A stretch of DNA of 52,075 nt from NCBI GenBank assembly GCA_015065225.1, contig SVQR01000004.1:1-52075 (forward strand), in the 5' to 3' direction. Position 1 is the first letter of the stretch. Each line of letters begins with the position of its first letter. Of the stretch, positions 45,501 through 52,075 are shown piece after piece. Made by a program: the position numbers and the translations under genes. A model generated the notes under the pieces. That model ran no database searches and was not told the origin of the DNA. It worked only from the letters and a program-made list of their open reading frames with translations. Source of the stretch: Oscillospiraceae bacterium (lineage in GTDB: Bacteria; Bacillota; Clostridia; Oscillospirales; CAG-382).

Positions 45501-45582
45501 GCCTGTCAGATTCATTTGTGAAGCTCTCGGGGCAAATGTTGAGTGGAATGAATACAGCAGGCAGGTTACTATTACAAAATAA
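42526..45582 (+). CDS. Large secreted surface protein with InlB-type repeats and stalk domain
   Basis: A 1018-aa exported protein. Signal peptide MKKIFSALICLFMLLQTVSITAFA; fibronectin/Ig-like N-terminal part; very acidic stretch of Asp/Glu/Tyr (about 160-190). Ig-like domains follow, one of which (DDEDPEADIWLSPDKDEF...) is present twice, at about 269-365 and 701-800. Between them lie four InlB B-repeats of the form 'Y.vt(Y/F)(N/D)ANGG...GY.F.GW', and at about 896-1018 a copper-amine-oxidase-like stalk domain pair (NNRTMLPARFVAESLGASVYW, ...TPVRFICEALGANVEWN). No LPxTG is seen. GAAGGGAG precedes the ATG. Probably an adhesin or matrix protein; structured RNA B lies immediately upstream. Confidence 0.85.
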   Translation: MKKIFSALICLFMLLQTVSITAFASEILDTPELTDPDMPYMTRKDFDPMDVYVSSYDEYIDPTEDFWLEWDAVHNADYYIIYVKGLYDAPDPDDPDNEEDGEIIDKDTYWEYTDFCIDSDDLMDWQGEFIKVSLQAMNDDGDYSCMGWYYFEIDYADDDYYEDDDDDWDDDEEDEEDPEAYIYIDDDEYEEGDEIEVEIEFYDDVELREYEIYHDGDLVESDWLYGDEDDISLTLTAIEGGADIEVYVYDEAGNEGYDWVDYDCSGGGDDEDPEADIWLSPDKDEFTPGESITVKMDFEDNESLKKWTLYHDGKYVYSFGLSGASDGATYWTNAKSAEGEHWFEVVVEDSAGNEDSDEYYYETIIEEEEKTLSFYIYYDANGGAFSSGNKKPVHGFNNETAELINGKYAARIDIYDKYPSRDDATFVGWADSASGSAKYNPGDEFIYYESYGNSITLYAIWEIEEVPVYAVTYNANGGSTPPAKQTFKDGESVTLSSSKPTRNGYVFLGWAASASSKKAYYFSGETLNLGGDLNLYAVWEKEEVPVYTVTFDANGGSGGPDYVTTDEDGYFTIPDDIPERYGYEFSNWTKYPSTPFDVLDQAYYPDTERYTSYDITLYARWYKLSEYTLTYNANGGYDAPSSESVLEGEEIEITYEEPERDGYEFLGWSTSAYADDYEYSEGDDILLERNMTLYAVWEKEPDDEDPEADIWLSPDKDEFEPGESITVKMDFEDNDSLKKWTLYHDGDYVYSFGLSGTSDGATYWTNARSEAGEHWFEVVVEDSEGNEDSDEYYYETIIIDEEKPTVTISGMKSSYTVGDLVELTFTFRDNSGLSKFEVYSDGVKIDWDYLSGTSDSYDYEFFAIDGTNSIEVKVWDTEGNIGYVSKTCQGVKKAEKKIVLGIDNTAANVNGSTVYNDVAPIIVNNRTMLPARFVAESLGASVYWNDYERKVTIKGADGTTIEIFIDSSTAYVNGSARYLDSPAFISNSRTYTPVRFICEALGANVEWNEYSRQVTITK
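43333..43620 (+). repeat. Internal direct repeat, copy 1
   Basis: About 290 nt of the surface-protein gene (encoding DDEDPEADIWLSPDKDEF... to ...SDEYYYETII) recur nearly unchanged at 44629-44925. Confidence 0.8.
44629..44925 (+). repeat. Internal direct repeat, copy 2
   Basis: Second copy of the Ig-like domain. Differences are mostly synonymous or conservative, suggesting an in-gene duplication kept in register. Confidence 0.8.
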
Positions 45583-45612
45583 TAACGTATATAGCTATTC
45601 AATAATAAAGAT

Positions 45613-45649
45613 AGGGTGCACCTTTTACGGTACACCCTGTTTTTGTTTT
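45613..45649 (+). terminator. Terminator of the large surface-protein gene
   Basis: AGGGTGCACC/GGTACACCCT stem (one mismatch), then TTTTTGTTTT. Confidence 0.8.
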
Positions 45650-45660
45650 ATTCGGTTGGT

Positions 45661-46680
45661 TTATTCTTCGGTGAGGGCTTTGGTTGCGGCTTCTATTATG
45701 AGGGCTCGGGCTTCAGCGTTGGTCTTGCCTCGGATGGTGCAGCCTGCGGCTTTTATGTGACCGCCGCCGCCGAAGGTTTCGCATATCTTTGCGCAGTTGG
45801 TATCGAGGTTGGAACGGAGAGACATTTTTACGCAGTTTTCTCCGGTTACGGAGTCTATGTGCTGTTTTGCGAAGATGCTCAGTTCTACGCCTTTGACTTC
45901 ACGGAATATCTGGGTTATGCCGTCGCAGTCTTCTTTTGTTGCTCCGCAGAGGGCAAGTTCTTCGTCAAGCAGAAGGCAGAAGGCGAGCTTGCCGTCGCAG
46001 AGAAATTCCGTTTTGGGAATACAGAGTCCCGTGAGCTTATATTGGGCGAGGCTCTTTGTATCAAAGAGAAGGCGGGATATCACTTCCGTATCTGCTCCGA
46101 CGGATTTGAGTCTTGATGCACACAGGAGGGTTTTTGCGGTTGTATTTCCGTACTTGAATGAGCCGGAGTCGGAGGATATTGCGGCGTAGAGCTTATCGGC
46201 GATGCTTGCGGTAAGAAGTGGTTTGTTTGCGATTGCGGACAGCTCGTCGCAGAGTTCGAGTATCATTTCACCGCAGGCGGCACAGGTAGCGTCACGCCAT
46301 ATGTAGTCGGTGTTCATTGTATTTATCATGTGGTGATCTATGCAAAGGTTTATCTTTCCTTCGTACAGTTCTCTTATTCTGCCGAGAAGCTCGGGAGAGG
46401 CGACGTCTGTGCTGAGGATAAAGTCGGGAGTGTAATCATCCTCGACGGGTATGCCGAATGAAAGTGTTTCTTCCGGGATATCCTTTGCGATGAATACGAG
46501 CCTTTCGGGGAGTGCGTGGGGGCATACGACTTTGACGGTCTTTCCGAGACTCAAAAGGATCTGTGCAAGGGCAAGTCCCGAACCTACGCAGTCACCGTCC
46601 GGGTTTGAATGGACAAGGATGATGAGTTTTTCTTTGGTTATAAGTTCTTTGGCGCAGTCTTTTACGGTGTAGGTCTTCAT
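45661..46680 (-). CDS. nrnA: DHH-family phosphoesterase, NrnA-like (oligoribonuclease/pAp phosphatase)
   Basis: A 339-aa protein. The DHH domain has LVHSNPDGDCVGSGLAL (metal Asp), FILSTDVAS (Asp) and CIDHHMINT (the DHH motif); the C-terminal DHHA1 domain has the GGGGHIKAAGCTI substrate loop. NrnA-type enzymes degrade 2-5-nt RNA and convert pAp to AMP. The start is placed at ATG 46680 (MKTYTVKDCAKE) with GGGAGA upstream; the longer frame runs into a low-complexity repeat. It follows the HAD gene in the same direction. Confidence 0.88.
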   Translation of the reverse strand: MKTYTVKDCAKELITKEKLIILVHSNPDGDCVGSGLALAQILLSLGKTVKVVCPHALPERLVFIAKDIPEETLSFGIPVEDDYTPDFILSTDVASPELLGRIRELYEGKINLCIDHHMINTMNTDYIWRDATCAACGEMILELCDELSAIANKPLLTASIADKLYAAISSDSGSFKYGNTTAKTLLCASRLKSVGADTEVISRLLFDTKSLAQYKLTGLCIPKTEFLCDGKLAFCLLLDEELALCGATKEDCDGITQIFREVKGVELSIFAKQHIDSVTGENCVKMSLRSNLDTNCAKICETFGGGGHIKAAGCTIRGKTNAEARALIIEAATKALTEE

Positions 46681-46693
46681 GGTGGTGGTCTCC

Positions 46694-46735
46694 CTGTTAA
46701 TAATGAATAATGAATGATGAATAGTGAATAATTGA
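46694..46735. repeat. Short tandem words between nrnA and HAD gene
   Basis: Repeats of AATGAATAAT-type words (TAATGAATAATGAATGATGAA...). A related word block, AATTAAGAATTCATAATTAAG, lies after fba (28780). Confidence 0.6.
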
Positions 46736-46783
46736 GGAGGATTTCTGCGAAATCTGCTTTTTGGAGGTTGTCTGCGGAGAAAT

Positions 46784-47446
46784 TTAGGAGTCAAGTGGGA
46801 TTGACGAATAATCGTCGGTGTAGATGTTGCATATTTTTTTTATTTCTGTGCGAGTGTGGGGTTTGCAATAGTAGTCTTCTATGCCGACAAGTGTCATGCC
46901 GAGAGCTTTGCCTGTGCGAAGGCTGTATATGGCATCCTCAAAAAGTGTACATTCTTTTATATCACAGTTCATTCTTGCGGCGGCTTCGAGAAAGATATAG
47001 GGACTTTCCTTGCCTGTTTTGCGATCCTCGGATGAGATGAGGAAGTCGATATATTCCGAAAGCCCGCAGAGATTGAGGGCGTGAGTGGCAAGGTCGGAGG
47101 GAGTTGCTGTTACAACGCAGATATCCGCGCCTTGTGCTTTCAGCTTTTTCAGGAATTCCTCCGCGCCTTTTTTCGGCTGCTGTTTCTTTTTATAGCTTTC
47201 GGTGACGTGGGACATGATGATATTGATAATGGTATCAAAGTCGGTGTCATCGCCCATGGTATCCCGAAGGTATGCGAGAGCTTCGTATGTGCCGCCCAGG
47301 ATCACTTCCGAGAAAAAGATTTCGGGGATGTCCTCTCTTTTGTATTTGCAATGGTTATCTATGTAGTTGTACACGGCTTCCGCCCATACGCCGTTTGAAT
47401 CGGTGAGGGTGCCGTCCATGTCGAATATTGCGTGGGTTATCTTCAT
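46784..47446 (-). CDS. HAD-superfamily phosphatase (beta-phosphoglucomutase-like)
   Basis: A 220-aa cytoplasmic protein with HAD motifs: I DMDGTLTDS (nucleophile Asp, acid/base Asp), II VVTATPSD, III Lys in RKTGKESP, IV FEDAIYSLRTG. The helical cap after motif I makes it subfamily I. It dephosphorylates a small sugar or nucleotide phosphate, not identified. Confidence 0.88.
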   Translation of the reverse strand: MKITHAIFDMDGTLTDSNGVWAEAVYNYIDNHCKYKREDIPEIFFSEVILGGTYEALAYLRDTMGDDTDFDTIINIIMSHVTESYKKKQQPKKGAEEFLKKLKAQGADICVVTATPSDLATHALNLCGLSEYIDFLISSEDRKTGKESPYIFLEAAARMNCDIKECTLFEDAIYSLRTGKALGMTLVGIEDYYCKPHTRTEIKKICNIYTDDYSSIPLDS

Positions 47447-47535
47447 TTTTTTGTCCTTGTTTTTTGATCACATACCGTATTTTAGCATATTGATGTTATT
47501 TCATAAACATGATTATGTAAATTTTAAAAAATGGG

Positions 47536-47564
47536 TTTACAAATCGGTGGGATAGTGGTATAAT
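47536..47564 (+). promoter_or_regulatory. Promoter of the pseudokinase gene
   Basis: TTTACA (47536-47541), 17 nt, TATAAT (47559-47564), again in TATAATTACTCGG. Confidence 0.75.
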
Positions 47565-47618
47565 TACTCGGTAGGCAATATATCCGATACAAAATTCATA
47601 TGCAGGAAGGAAAGCATT

Positions 47619-49859
47619 ATGATCAACGGAATCGATTATTACCGCAGATATGAGCCTGTATTCAGACACTGGAAGATCGACAGGCTTATCGGTGAAGACA
47701 AGGCCGGAGAAATATTTGAAATAAGCAGAAAAGCTCAGGACGGTACTTTATGCCGCGCGGCGATGAAGACTGTTTGTATACCGGAAGCGGATATTGAATT
47801 CAGGATACAGCAGAGCGGTGCGGATGTCGCGGAGAGATCAAGGGAATACTTTGATGAGATCGTAAAAAAGATCGGAAACGAATGCGAGATCATGGCAAGG
47901 CTCGGTGAAAACCCGAATATCGTCATGTATCGGGAGCATACGGAGACAAGGCATCGCAATGCCATCGGATGGGATATTTTCATAAGGATGCAGCCGGTGA
48001 TGACCTTTGCGGAATATCGCAACAAAAACGGGCTGAGTGAGAATGATATCATAAGGCTGGGCATACATATCTGTAATGCTGTTGAATCTTTTCACGGACT
48101 CGGTGTCGTACACGGTTACATAAGGCCGGATAATATTTTCGTGGATGAGGCGGGCAATTTCATGCTTGGTGATTCCGGCATCCTCAAGATCCTTGACGAG
48201 ATGTATTCGGGGATAGCAAAGCCCGGTGCGGCTGTTTATACGCCTCCGGAAATATACAGCGGCAAGGCTTTCGGAGCTACGGTGGATGTTTATTCGCTGG
48301 GATTGTTTCTTTATGAGCTTCTGAATCACGGCAGAGCACCTTTTATGCCTGCATATCCGATGGAGCTGAAAGGCGATGACAAAGACAGAGCACTGCTTGT
48401 AAGGATGAACGGCACTGCTCTTCCATATCCCGACGGAACGAAAAACAAGGCGCTTTGCGATATCGTCCTGAAGGCTTGTGCTTTTGATCCCGCTGACAGA
48501 TTTGCAAGTGCGGCGGAAATGAAGGCGGCACTTGAAGGTCTTGCCGATGACAACAGCGGTGCGGCTTTTTCTCCGATCCCTGTTTCTTTACCCGATGATG
48601 GTCGTGCGGATATCCAACATGAGGCTGTCGGAGTTAACGGTGCGGTTGCAAGCGGCATGACCGAAAATGTCGGAAATGTTGCCGGTATGACTGTTGACGG
48701 AATACATATTGACGGTATATCGGACGGTGGTGCTTCTTCCGGAGAAGTATCTGTCGGAGCAGACTTGACAGGCGACAAGCGCGGTGCTCCCAAAAAAGCG
48801 AAAAACGGTAACAAGTCCCGGATGGTATGGGCTGTACCCATCGCTTTCCTGCTTGCGGTATTGGTCGTGCTTTTGCTTTTGTGGGTATTCTCACGCAAGA
48901 ACGATGACGAGTCGGGGCAGGTATCCGATATTTTGGTAAGTAATTGTTCTCATTCGGAGACGACCATCGAGGAAGGAAAGAGAGACGGTGATCTGATAGA
49001 GATCAAGAGCATTTGCGTGGATTGCGGTGAGCTTGTTGGCGTCAATGTCATCAACATCAAGGATGTGTGTGAGCATACCGAAACAGAGGTCATTGAAGGC
49101 GAGAAAAAATATGATAAGCTCGATTGGGAAAGAACGGATGAGATAAGATGCGTTACCTGTGATACTGTTGTTGACACAAAGACAGTGACGGGTACGGATA
49201 TATGTACTCATACCGAGACGGTCGTTGTTGAGGGTGAGAAACAAAGCAACGGACTTGACTGGACAAGAGTTGACGAGAAGAAATGTGTTGTATGTGAAGA
49301 GATCATCGCTACAGAAACCGTTACCGGCAGGGATGAATGCAAGCATAACGACACGGAAGTGATAAAAGGCAAAAAGAATTACAGCGGACTTAACTGGACC
49401 AGGACAGATGAGACAAAGTGTAAGGTCTGCGGTGAAGTTATCGATACAAAGACAGTCAGCGGCAAGGATGAGTGTTCACATTCTTCCACGAAGGTCGTTC
49501 AGGGCAAGAAGGTGTACAGTGACGGCGTTAACTGGACAAGGACAGACAAGACTGTCTGCAGTAAATGTAACACTACGATAAGCACCAAGACGGTAAAGGG
49601 TACTGACAATTGCTCGCACAAGAATAAGCGTACAATCTACGGTGAAAAGATCCAGACAGGTAACAACAGCTGGAAGCGTACCAACAGGCAGGAATGTGCG
49701 GATTGCGGTGCTTTTCTGGGTAATTTCGAGGAGTTCGGTGAAAATGAGTGTCCGCATCTCTCAACATATATAGACCAGACTTCCGCCCCCGGATATCTCA
49801 GAACGATATGTGTCGATTGCGGAAAGGTGCTGGATAATAATTTTATCGGAAATAATTGA
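47619..49859 (+). CDS. Transmembrane protein-kinase-like receptor (probable pseudokinase) with seven CxH/CxxC repeats
   Basis: A 746-aa single-span membrane protein. Residues 15-310 have the protein-kinase fold: glycine loop LIGEDKAGEIFE (23-34), ATP-lysine in AAMK50, a candidate alpha-C Glu, APE-like PPE211 and DVYSLGLFLYELL. The catalytic loop reads HGYIRPDN (165-172), so the HRD Asp and Lys are Tyr and Arg; DFG is DSG (185-187). It is therefore likely non-catalytic or of altered chemistry. A 90-residue linker precedes the membrane span (402-424). The outside part (443-738) has seven repeats of about 40 residues, each with CxH followed by CxxC, suggesting one zinc each. GGAAGGAAAG precedes the ATG. 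Confidence 0.82.
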   Translation: MINGIDYYRRYEPVFRHWKIDRLIGEDKAGEIFEISRKAQDGTLCRAAMKTVCIPEADIEFRIQQSGADVAERSREYFDEIVKKIGNECEIMARLGENPNIVMYREHTETRHRNAIGWDIFIRMQPVMTFAEYRNKNGLSENDIIRLGIHICNAVESFHGLGVVHGYIRPDNIFVDEAGNFMLGDSGILKILDEMYSGIAKPGAAVYTPPEIYSGKAFGATVDVYSLGLFLYELLNHGRAPFMPAYPMELKGDDKDRALLVRMNGTALPYPDGTKNKALCDIVLKACAFDPADRFASAAEMKAALEGLADDNSGAAFSPIPVSLPDDGRADIQHEAVGVNGAVASGMTENVGNVAGMTVDGIHIDGISDGGASSGEVSVGADLTGDKRGAPKKAKNGNKSRMVWAVPIAFLLAVLVVLLLLWVFSRKNDDESGQVSDILVSNCSHSETTIEEGKRDGDLIEIKSICVDCGELVGVNVINIKDVCEHTETEVIEGEKKYDKLDWERTDEIRCVTCDTVVDTKTVTGTDICTHTETVVVEGEKQSNGLDWTRVDEKKCVVCEEIIATETVTGRDECKHNDTEVIKGKKNYSGLNWTRTDETKCKVCGEVIDTKTVSGKDECSHSSTKVVQGKKVYSDGVNWTRTDKTVCSKCNTTISTKTVKGTDNCSHKNKRTIYGEKIQTGNNSWKRTNRQECADCGAFLGNFEEFGENECPHLSTYIDQTSAPGYLRTICVDCGKVLDNNFIGNN

Positions 49860-49965
49860 GAAGTCTTTCCCGACCGATCAAAAACTCCGATGATCCTTAA
49901 CGGCAAGAGCTGATCGTAAAAATGGAAAACGAGCGTATAGCAATAAAAGCAAAGGAGAAAAGACA

Positions 49966-50799
49966 ATGACAAACAGAAAGGACTGGCCCTGCGGTGCATC
50001 TTCATGCATACTCGGTCACTATGAAGGACATAATGAGGAAGGCTTTGCAAGATATGTGAAGGCGGGAATAAAGTACGCGGAGATATCCATGCAGGATGAC
50101 AAGCTGAAGGAATATGATTTTTATGAGCATCCGGAGACAGTTGCAGAGGCGGCGAAGAAGAACGGTGTTGAGCTTTGGAGCTTTCATGTGCCGTTCAGCG
50201 GATTTCTTAATGTTGCAAATCTTGATCCCGTGAAGGGACCTGAAGGTATGGCTGTTATGGAGAAGGGTATAAGGGCGGCACTTAAGATAGGTATCAAGAC
50301 TATCGTCATACATCCTTCAAGCGAGCCCAATGATGATGAGACAAGACAGCAGAAGATAGAAAAGAGCATTGAGAACATGAGATATCTTGCGAAGATATGC
50401 GATGAAGCGGGGGCGAAGCTTTGCGTTGAGGATCTTCCCAGGACTTGTCTCGGAAACAGTTCTTTTGATATCATCACATATCTCAACGAGATTCCGGAGA
50501 TGGATCTTTGCTTTGATACAAATCATCTTACCATGCAGACAAATGAGGATTTCCTTGATGATCTCATTTATCACAATATGCACGGCAGGATAAGGACTCT
50601 TCATGTTTCCGACTATGATTTTATCGATGAACGTCACAGGATTCCCGGTGATGGTATCAACGACTGGGATGCTATAATGGAAAAGCTTGAGGAGCTCTGT
50701 TACAAGGGTGTATTTATGTATGAAGTATCACATCCCAAGGAGAGAGAGCTTCTGACGCTTGAGGAGATCAAGGCTAATTATGACGGTCTTATGAAATAA
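49966..50799 (+). CDS. Sugar phosphate isomerase/epimerase-like TIM-barrel protein
   Basis: A 277-aa cytoplasmic protein of the xylose-isomerase-like (AP endonuclease 2) fold. Signs: strands with YAEISM, ELWSFHVPF, TIVIHPSS, AKLCVEDLPRT (metal Glu), LCFDTNHLTMQ (metal Asp, His), IRTLHVSDYD (His), ERHRIPGDGINDW (substrate loop) and FMYEVS (metal Glu). It acts on a keto sugar or inositol-type substrate. AAAGGAG precedes the ATG; 106 nt after the pseudokinase gene, possibly co-transcribed. Confidence 0.85.
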   Translation: MTNRKDWPCGASSCILGHYEGHNEEGFARYVKAGIKYAEISMQDDKLKEYDFYEHPETVAEAAKKNGVELWSFHVPFSGFLNVANLDPVKGPEGMAVMEKGIRAALKIGIKTIVIHPSSEPNDDETRQQKIEKSIENMRYLAKICDEAGAKLCVEDLPRTCLGNSSFDIITYLNEIPEMDLCFDTNHLTMQTNEDFLDDLIYHNMHGRIRTLHVSDYDFIDERHRIPGDGINDWDAIMEKLEELCYKGVFMYEVSHPKERELLTLEEIKANYDGLMK

Positions 50800-50807
50800 C
50801 AAATTTT

Positions 50808-50842
50808 GGCTGATAGGAGTTTGTCCCGTCAGCCTTTTCTTT
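50808..50842. terminator. Terminator between convergent genes
   Basis: GGCTGA/TCAGCC stem with an inner loop, followed by TTTTCTTTTC on the plus strand; the convergent parB-like gene ends directly after. Confidence 0.7.
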
Positions 50843-51712
50843 TCATATTGTATGTATTGTTACCGTGTAGGTGGTCTTGCCGTTTTGAGGATCTGTGCGG
50901 ATATCCGTGCGGCAGCCTGCGTTTTCCAGAGTTGTGCAGAGCTTTCTGAGGGAATTTTCGAAGGTACGAAGGTCTCTGAGGATGACCGTCTTTTTTGAAG
51001 GTGCGGATGATTGCGGCATTGACGGTTCTTTTTCCGTACGGAGGTTTTTTATGTGCTTTTTTGCGAATGCTTCAAGGTCATCGGGGTACAGGTCGGAAGC
51101 CTTTGATATTGCACTGCAGAGGGAGGCTGTTTCCGTTGCTGTATAGTTTTCCTCGGCGCAGAGCTTTATTGTGTAGTAGCGCAGGCGGGATGGGATATCC
51201 GTGAACAGGACTGCTGTTTTTTCCGGGATACCGAGAGTTGTTATTGCCTGCATTTCGGCTCGGGATAGGTTACAGAGCTTTAATTTTCTTCCGAGGTCCG
51301 ATTCGGATATTGAGAGGAGCTTTGCGGTAGACGGGATGTCTCTGCCGTTTTTTTCGTGCAGGCGGTTTATTGCTCTTGCTTCGTCGAACATTGTGAGCTT
51401 TTCCCGTTGGATATTTTCTATGACGGAAAGGTATTCGTACAGGTCTTTTCCGTCGGTGAGGATGCAGGGGACTGTCGGCATTTCGAGAAGTATTGCGGCA
51501 CGGAGTCTTCTCTCCCCTGCTATTAGCTCGTATCTGCCTTTTGTTGAGAGCCTTACTGCAAGAGGCTGGAGGATGCCGTGGCGTTTTATGCTGTCTGCAA
51601 GGCACAGAAGCGAGCTGTCGGGGAAGTTTGTTCTTGAGAGAGACGGATTTGGCTTTATGAGGTATGGCGGGATATGGAAGAGGTCGGATCCGTATGAGAG
51701 ATTTGTCAGCAT
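50843..51712 (-). CDS. ParB/Spo0J/Noc-family protein
   Basis: A 289-aa protein. The N-terminal CTP-binding domain has SSLLCLADSIKRHGILQPLAVR, GRYELIAGERRLRAAIL (the GERRxRA box) and the central ENIQREKLTMFDEARAINRL segment. An HTH (IPSTAKLLSISESDLGRKLKLCNL) recognises DNA; the C-terminal ~70 residues replace the usual dimer domain. ParB proteins spread from parS sites near the replication origin in chromosome segregation, Noc in nucleoid occlusion. AAAGGATA precedes the ATG. No parA partner is in the window. It could also be an accessory or plasmid-type homologue. Confidence 0.82.
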   Translation of the reverse strand: MLTNLSYGSDLFHIPPYLIKPNPSLSRTNFPDSSLLCLADSIKRHGILQPLAVRLSTKGRYELIAGERRLRAAILLEMPTVPCILTDGKDLYEYLSVIENIQREKLTMFDEARAINRLHEKNGRDIPSTAKLLSISESDLGRKLKLCNLSRAEMQAITTLGIPEKTAVLFTDIPSRLRYYTIKLCAEENYTATETASLCSAISKASDLYPDDLEAFAKKHIKNLRTEKEPSMPQSSAPSKKTVILRDLRTFENSLRKLCTTLENAGCRTDIRTDPQNGKTTYTVTIHTI

Positions 51713-51824
51713 TTCGTGTATCCTTTCATATGTGAGATGATTTAATACTTTCGTTCGGTATCGTGTTCTTTATATTATACTGTGTGTTGTGCGAGAATAT
51801 CGTCGAATCGGATGGAGAAGGAAA

Positions 51825-51866
51825 TAAAAAACCTCTCCTTTGCGAGACAGCTCGTTCGGGAGAGGT
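51825..51866 (-). terminator. queG terminator
   Basis: ACCTCTCC/GGAGAGGT, a perfect 8-bp stem (51866-51831), followed on the minus strand by TTTTTATTTC. Confidence 0.8.
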
Positions 51867-51880
51867 TGTTGTATTATCTT

Positions 51881-52075
51881 TTACAGGTCAAGGTTGCGTT
51901 CTATGACCTTTTTGCCGCGCCAGGAATATGCTCTTTGGGAGAATTCCTCGTCGGACATTGAGGCGAGAAGCTCTTTGGTGAGAATGGGAATGCGGGATCT
52001 CAGGAAGAATTCTATCGGAGTATCGGAAGCGTTTTGATTGTGAGGGCAGAGCTTTTGACAGATGTCACATCCCCA
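51881..52075 (-). CDS. queG: Epoxyqueuosine reductase, 3' end only
   Basis: The last 64 codons of a protein running off the right edge. WGCDICQKLCPHN has the CxxCxxxCP part of an iron-sulfur cluster motif, as in the second [4Fe-4S] region of QueG. The end, ...EEFSQRAYSWRGKKVIERNLDL, is similar to short Clostridial QueG proteins. QueG reduces epoxyqueuosine to queuosine in tRNA wobble positions. The stop at 51881 is followed by its terminator. Confidence 0.75.
   Translation of the reverse strand, partial: WGCDICQKLCPHNQNASDTPIEFFLRSRIPILTKELLASMSDEEFSQRAYSWRGKKVIERNLDL

Noticed and set aside
51740..51765. GTTC/GTTC words upstream of parB
   Set aside because: They are direct, not inverted, repeats and do not form a LexA box.

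Overview
The window looks like a chromosomal segment of an anaerobic, low-to-mid GC Firmicute of the class Clostridia, most likely an Oscillospirales/Ruminococcaceae-type gut bacterium. This is inferred from consensus sigma-A promoters (TTGACA-N17-TATAAT), strong AGGAGG-type ribosome sites, lipoboxes, a 2[4Fe-4S] ferredoxin, InlB-type and BspA-type surface proteins, stalk-domain proteins, a manganese catalase and Gram-positive LexA boxes (GAAC-N4-GTTC). No taxonomic marker was searched.

Layout. 1-3850: truncated giant secreted adhesin-like protein (minus). 4128-8000: manganese catalase, orphan sugar-binding lipoprotein, AraC regulator. 8207-15110: uvrB, a small unknown gene, a two-gene operon of secreted stalk-domain proteins, hflX and a ferredoxin too short for ordinary ORF cut-offs. 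15212-20868: BspA-like LRR lipoprotein preceded by a structured RNA, then two cytoplasmic glycosidase-type genes (GH39-like, GH2). 20993-27624: divergent ComEC, DUF4091 protein, DMT transporter, endonuclease/exonuclease/phosphatase, P-loop kinase. 27912-29188: class II fructose-bisphosphate aldolase followed by two tandem copies of a paralogue's 3' end plus terminator. 29369-30055: XRE regulator divergent from a 33-aa membrane peptide across an inverted-repeat operator, and an opposed 36-aa membrane peptide. 30407-41654 (minus): a podovirus-like head and packaging cassette (TerS, TerL, portal, scaffold, capsid, adaptor, hub) with no visible integrase, repressor, lysis or tail-fibre genes. 41697-42525: four LexA-type boxes around the cassette's promoter, an extremely G/T-rich block and a second structured RNA. 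42526-52075: 1018-aa surface protein, NrnA-type DHH phosphoesterase, HAD phosphatase, a membrane pseudokinase with seven extracellular CxH/CxxC repeats, a sugar-phosphate-isomerase-like protein, a ParB-family protein and the 3' end of queG.

Main observations. (1) Two paralogous structured RNAs, about 204 and 229 nt, at 17254-17051 (minus) and 42199-42427 (plus). Both begin GCTACA at the predicted +1, close on TGTAGC, and end in the same TGCGTGG/CTGCGCA terminator; both lie upstream of surface-protein genes. (2) The phage-derived packaging operon seems to be under direct LexA (SOS) control and lacks the rest of a phage, which fits a domesticated capsid, satellite or gene-transfer-agent-like system as well as a prophage remnant. 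(3) The kinase-like receptor has HGY instead of HRD in the catalytic loop. (4) Base skew of the plus strand changes from C-rich to G/T-rich near 37-42 kb, an origin-like polarity, with a parB homologue about 9 kb away.

All functional calls come from reading the translated sequence; no database search was run. Start codons were moved where a ribosome site or promoter required it.
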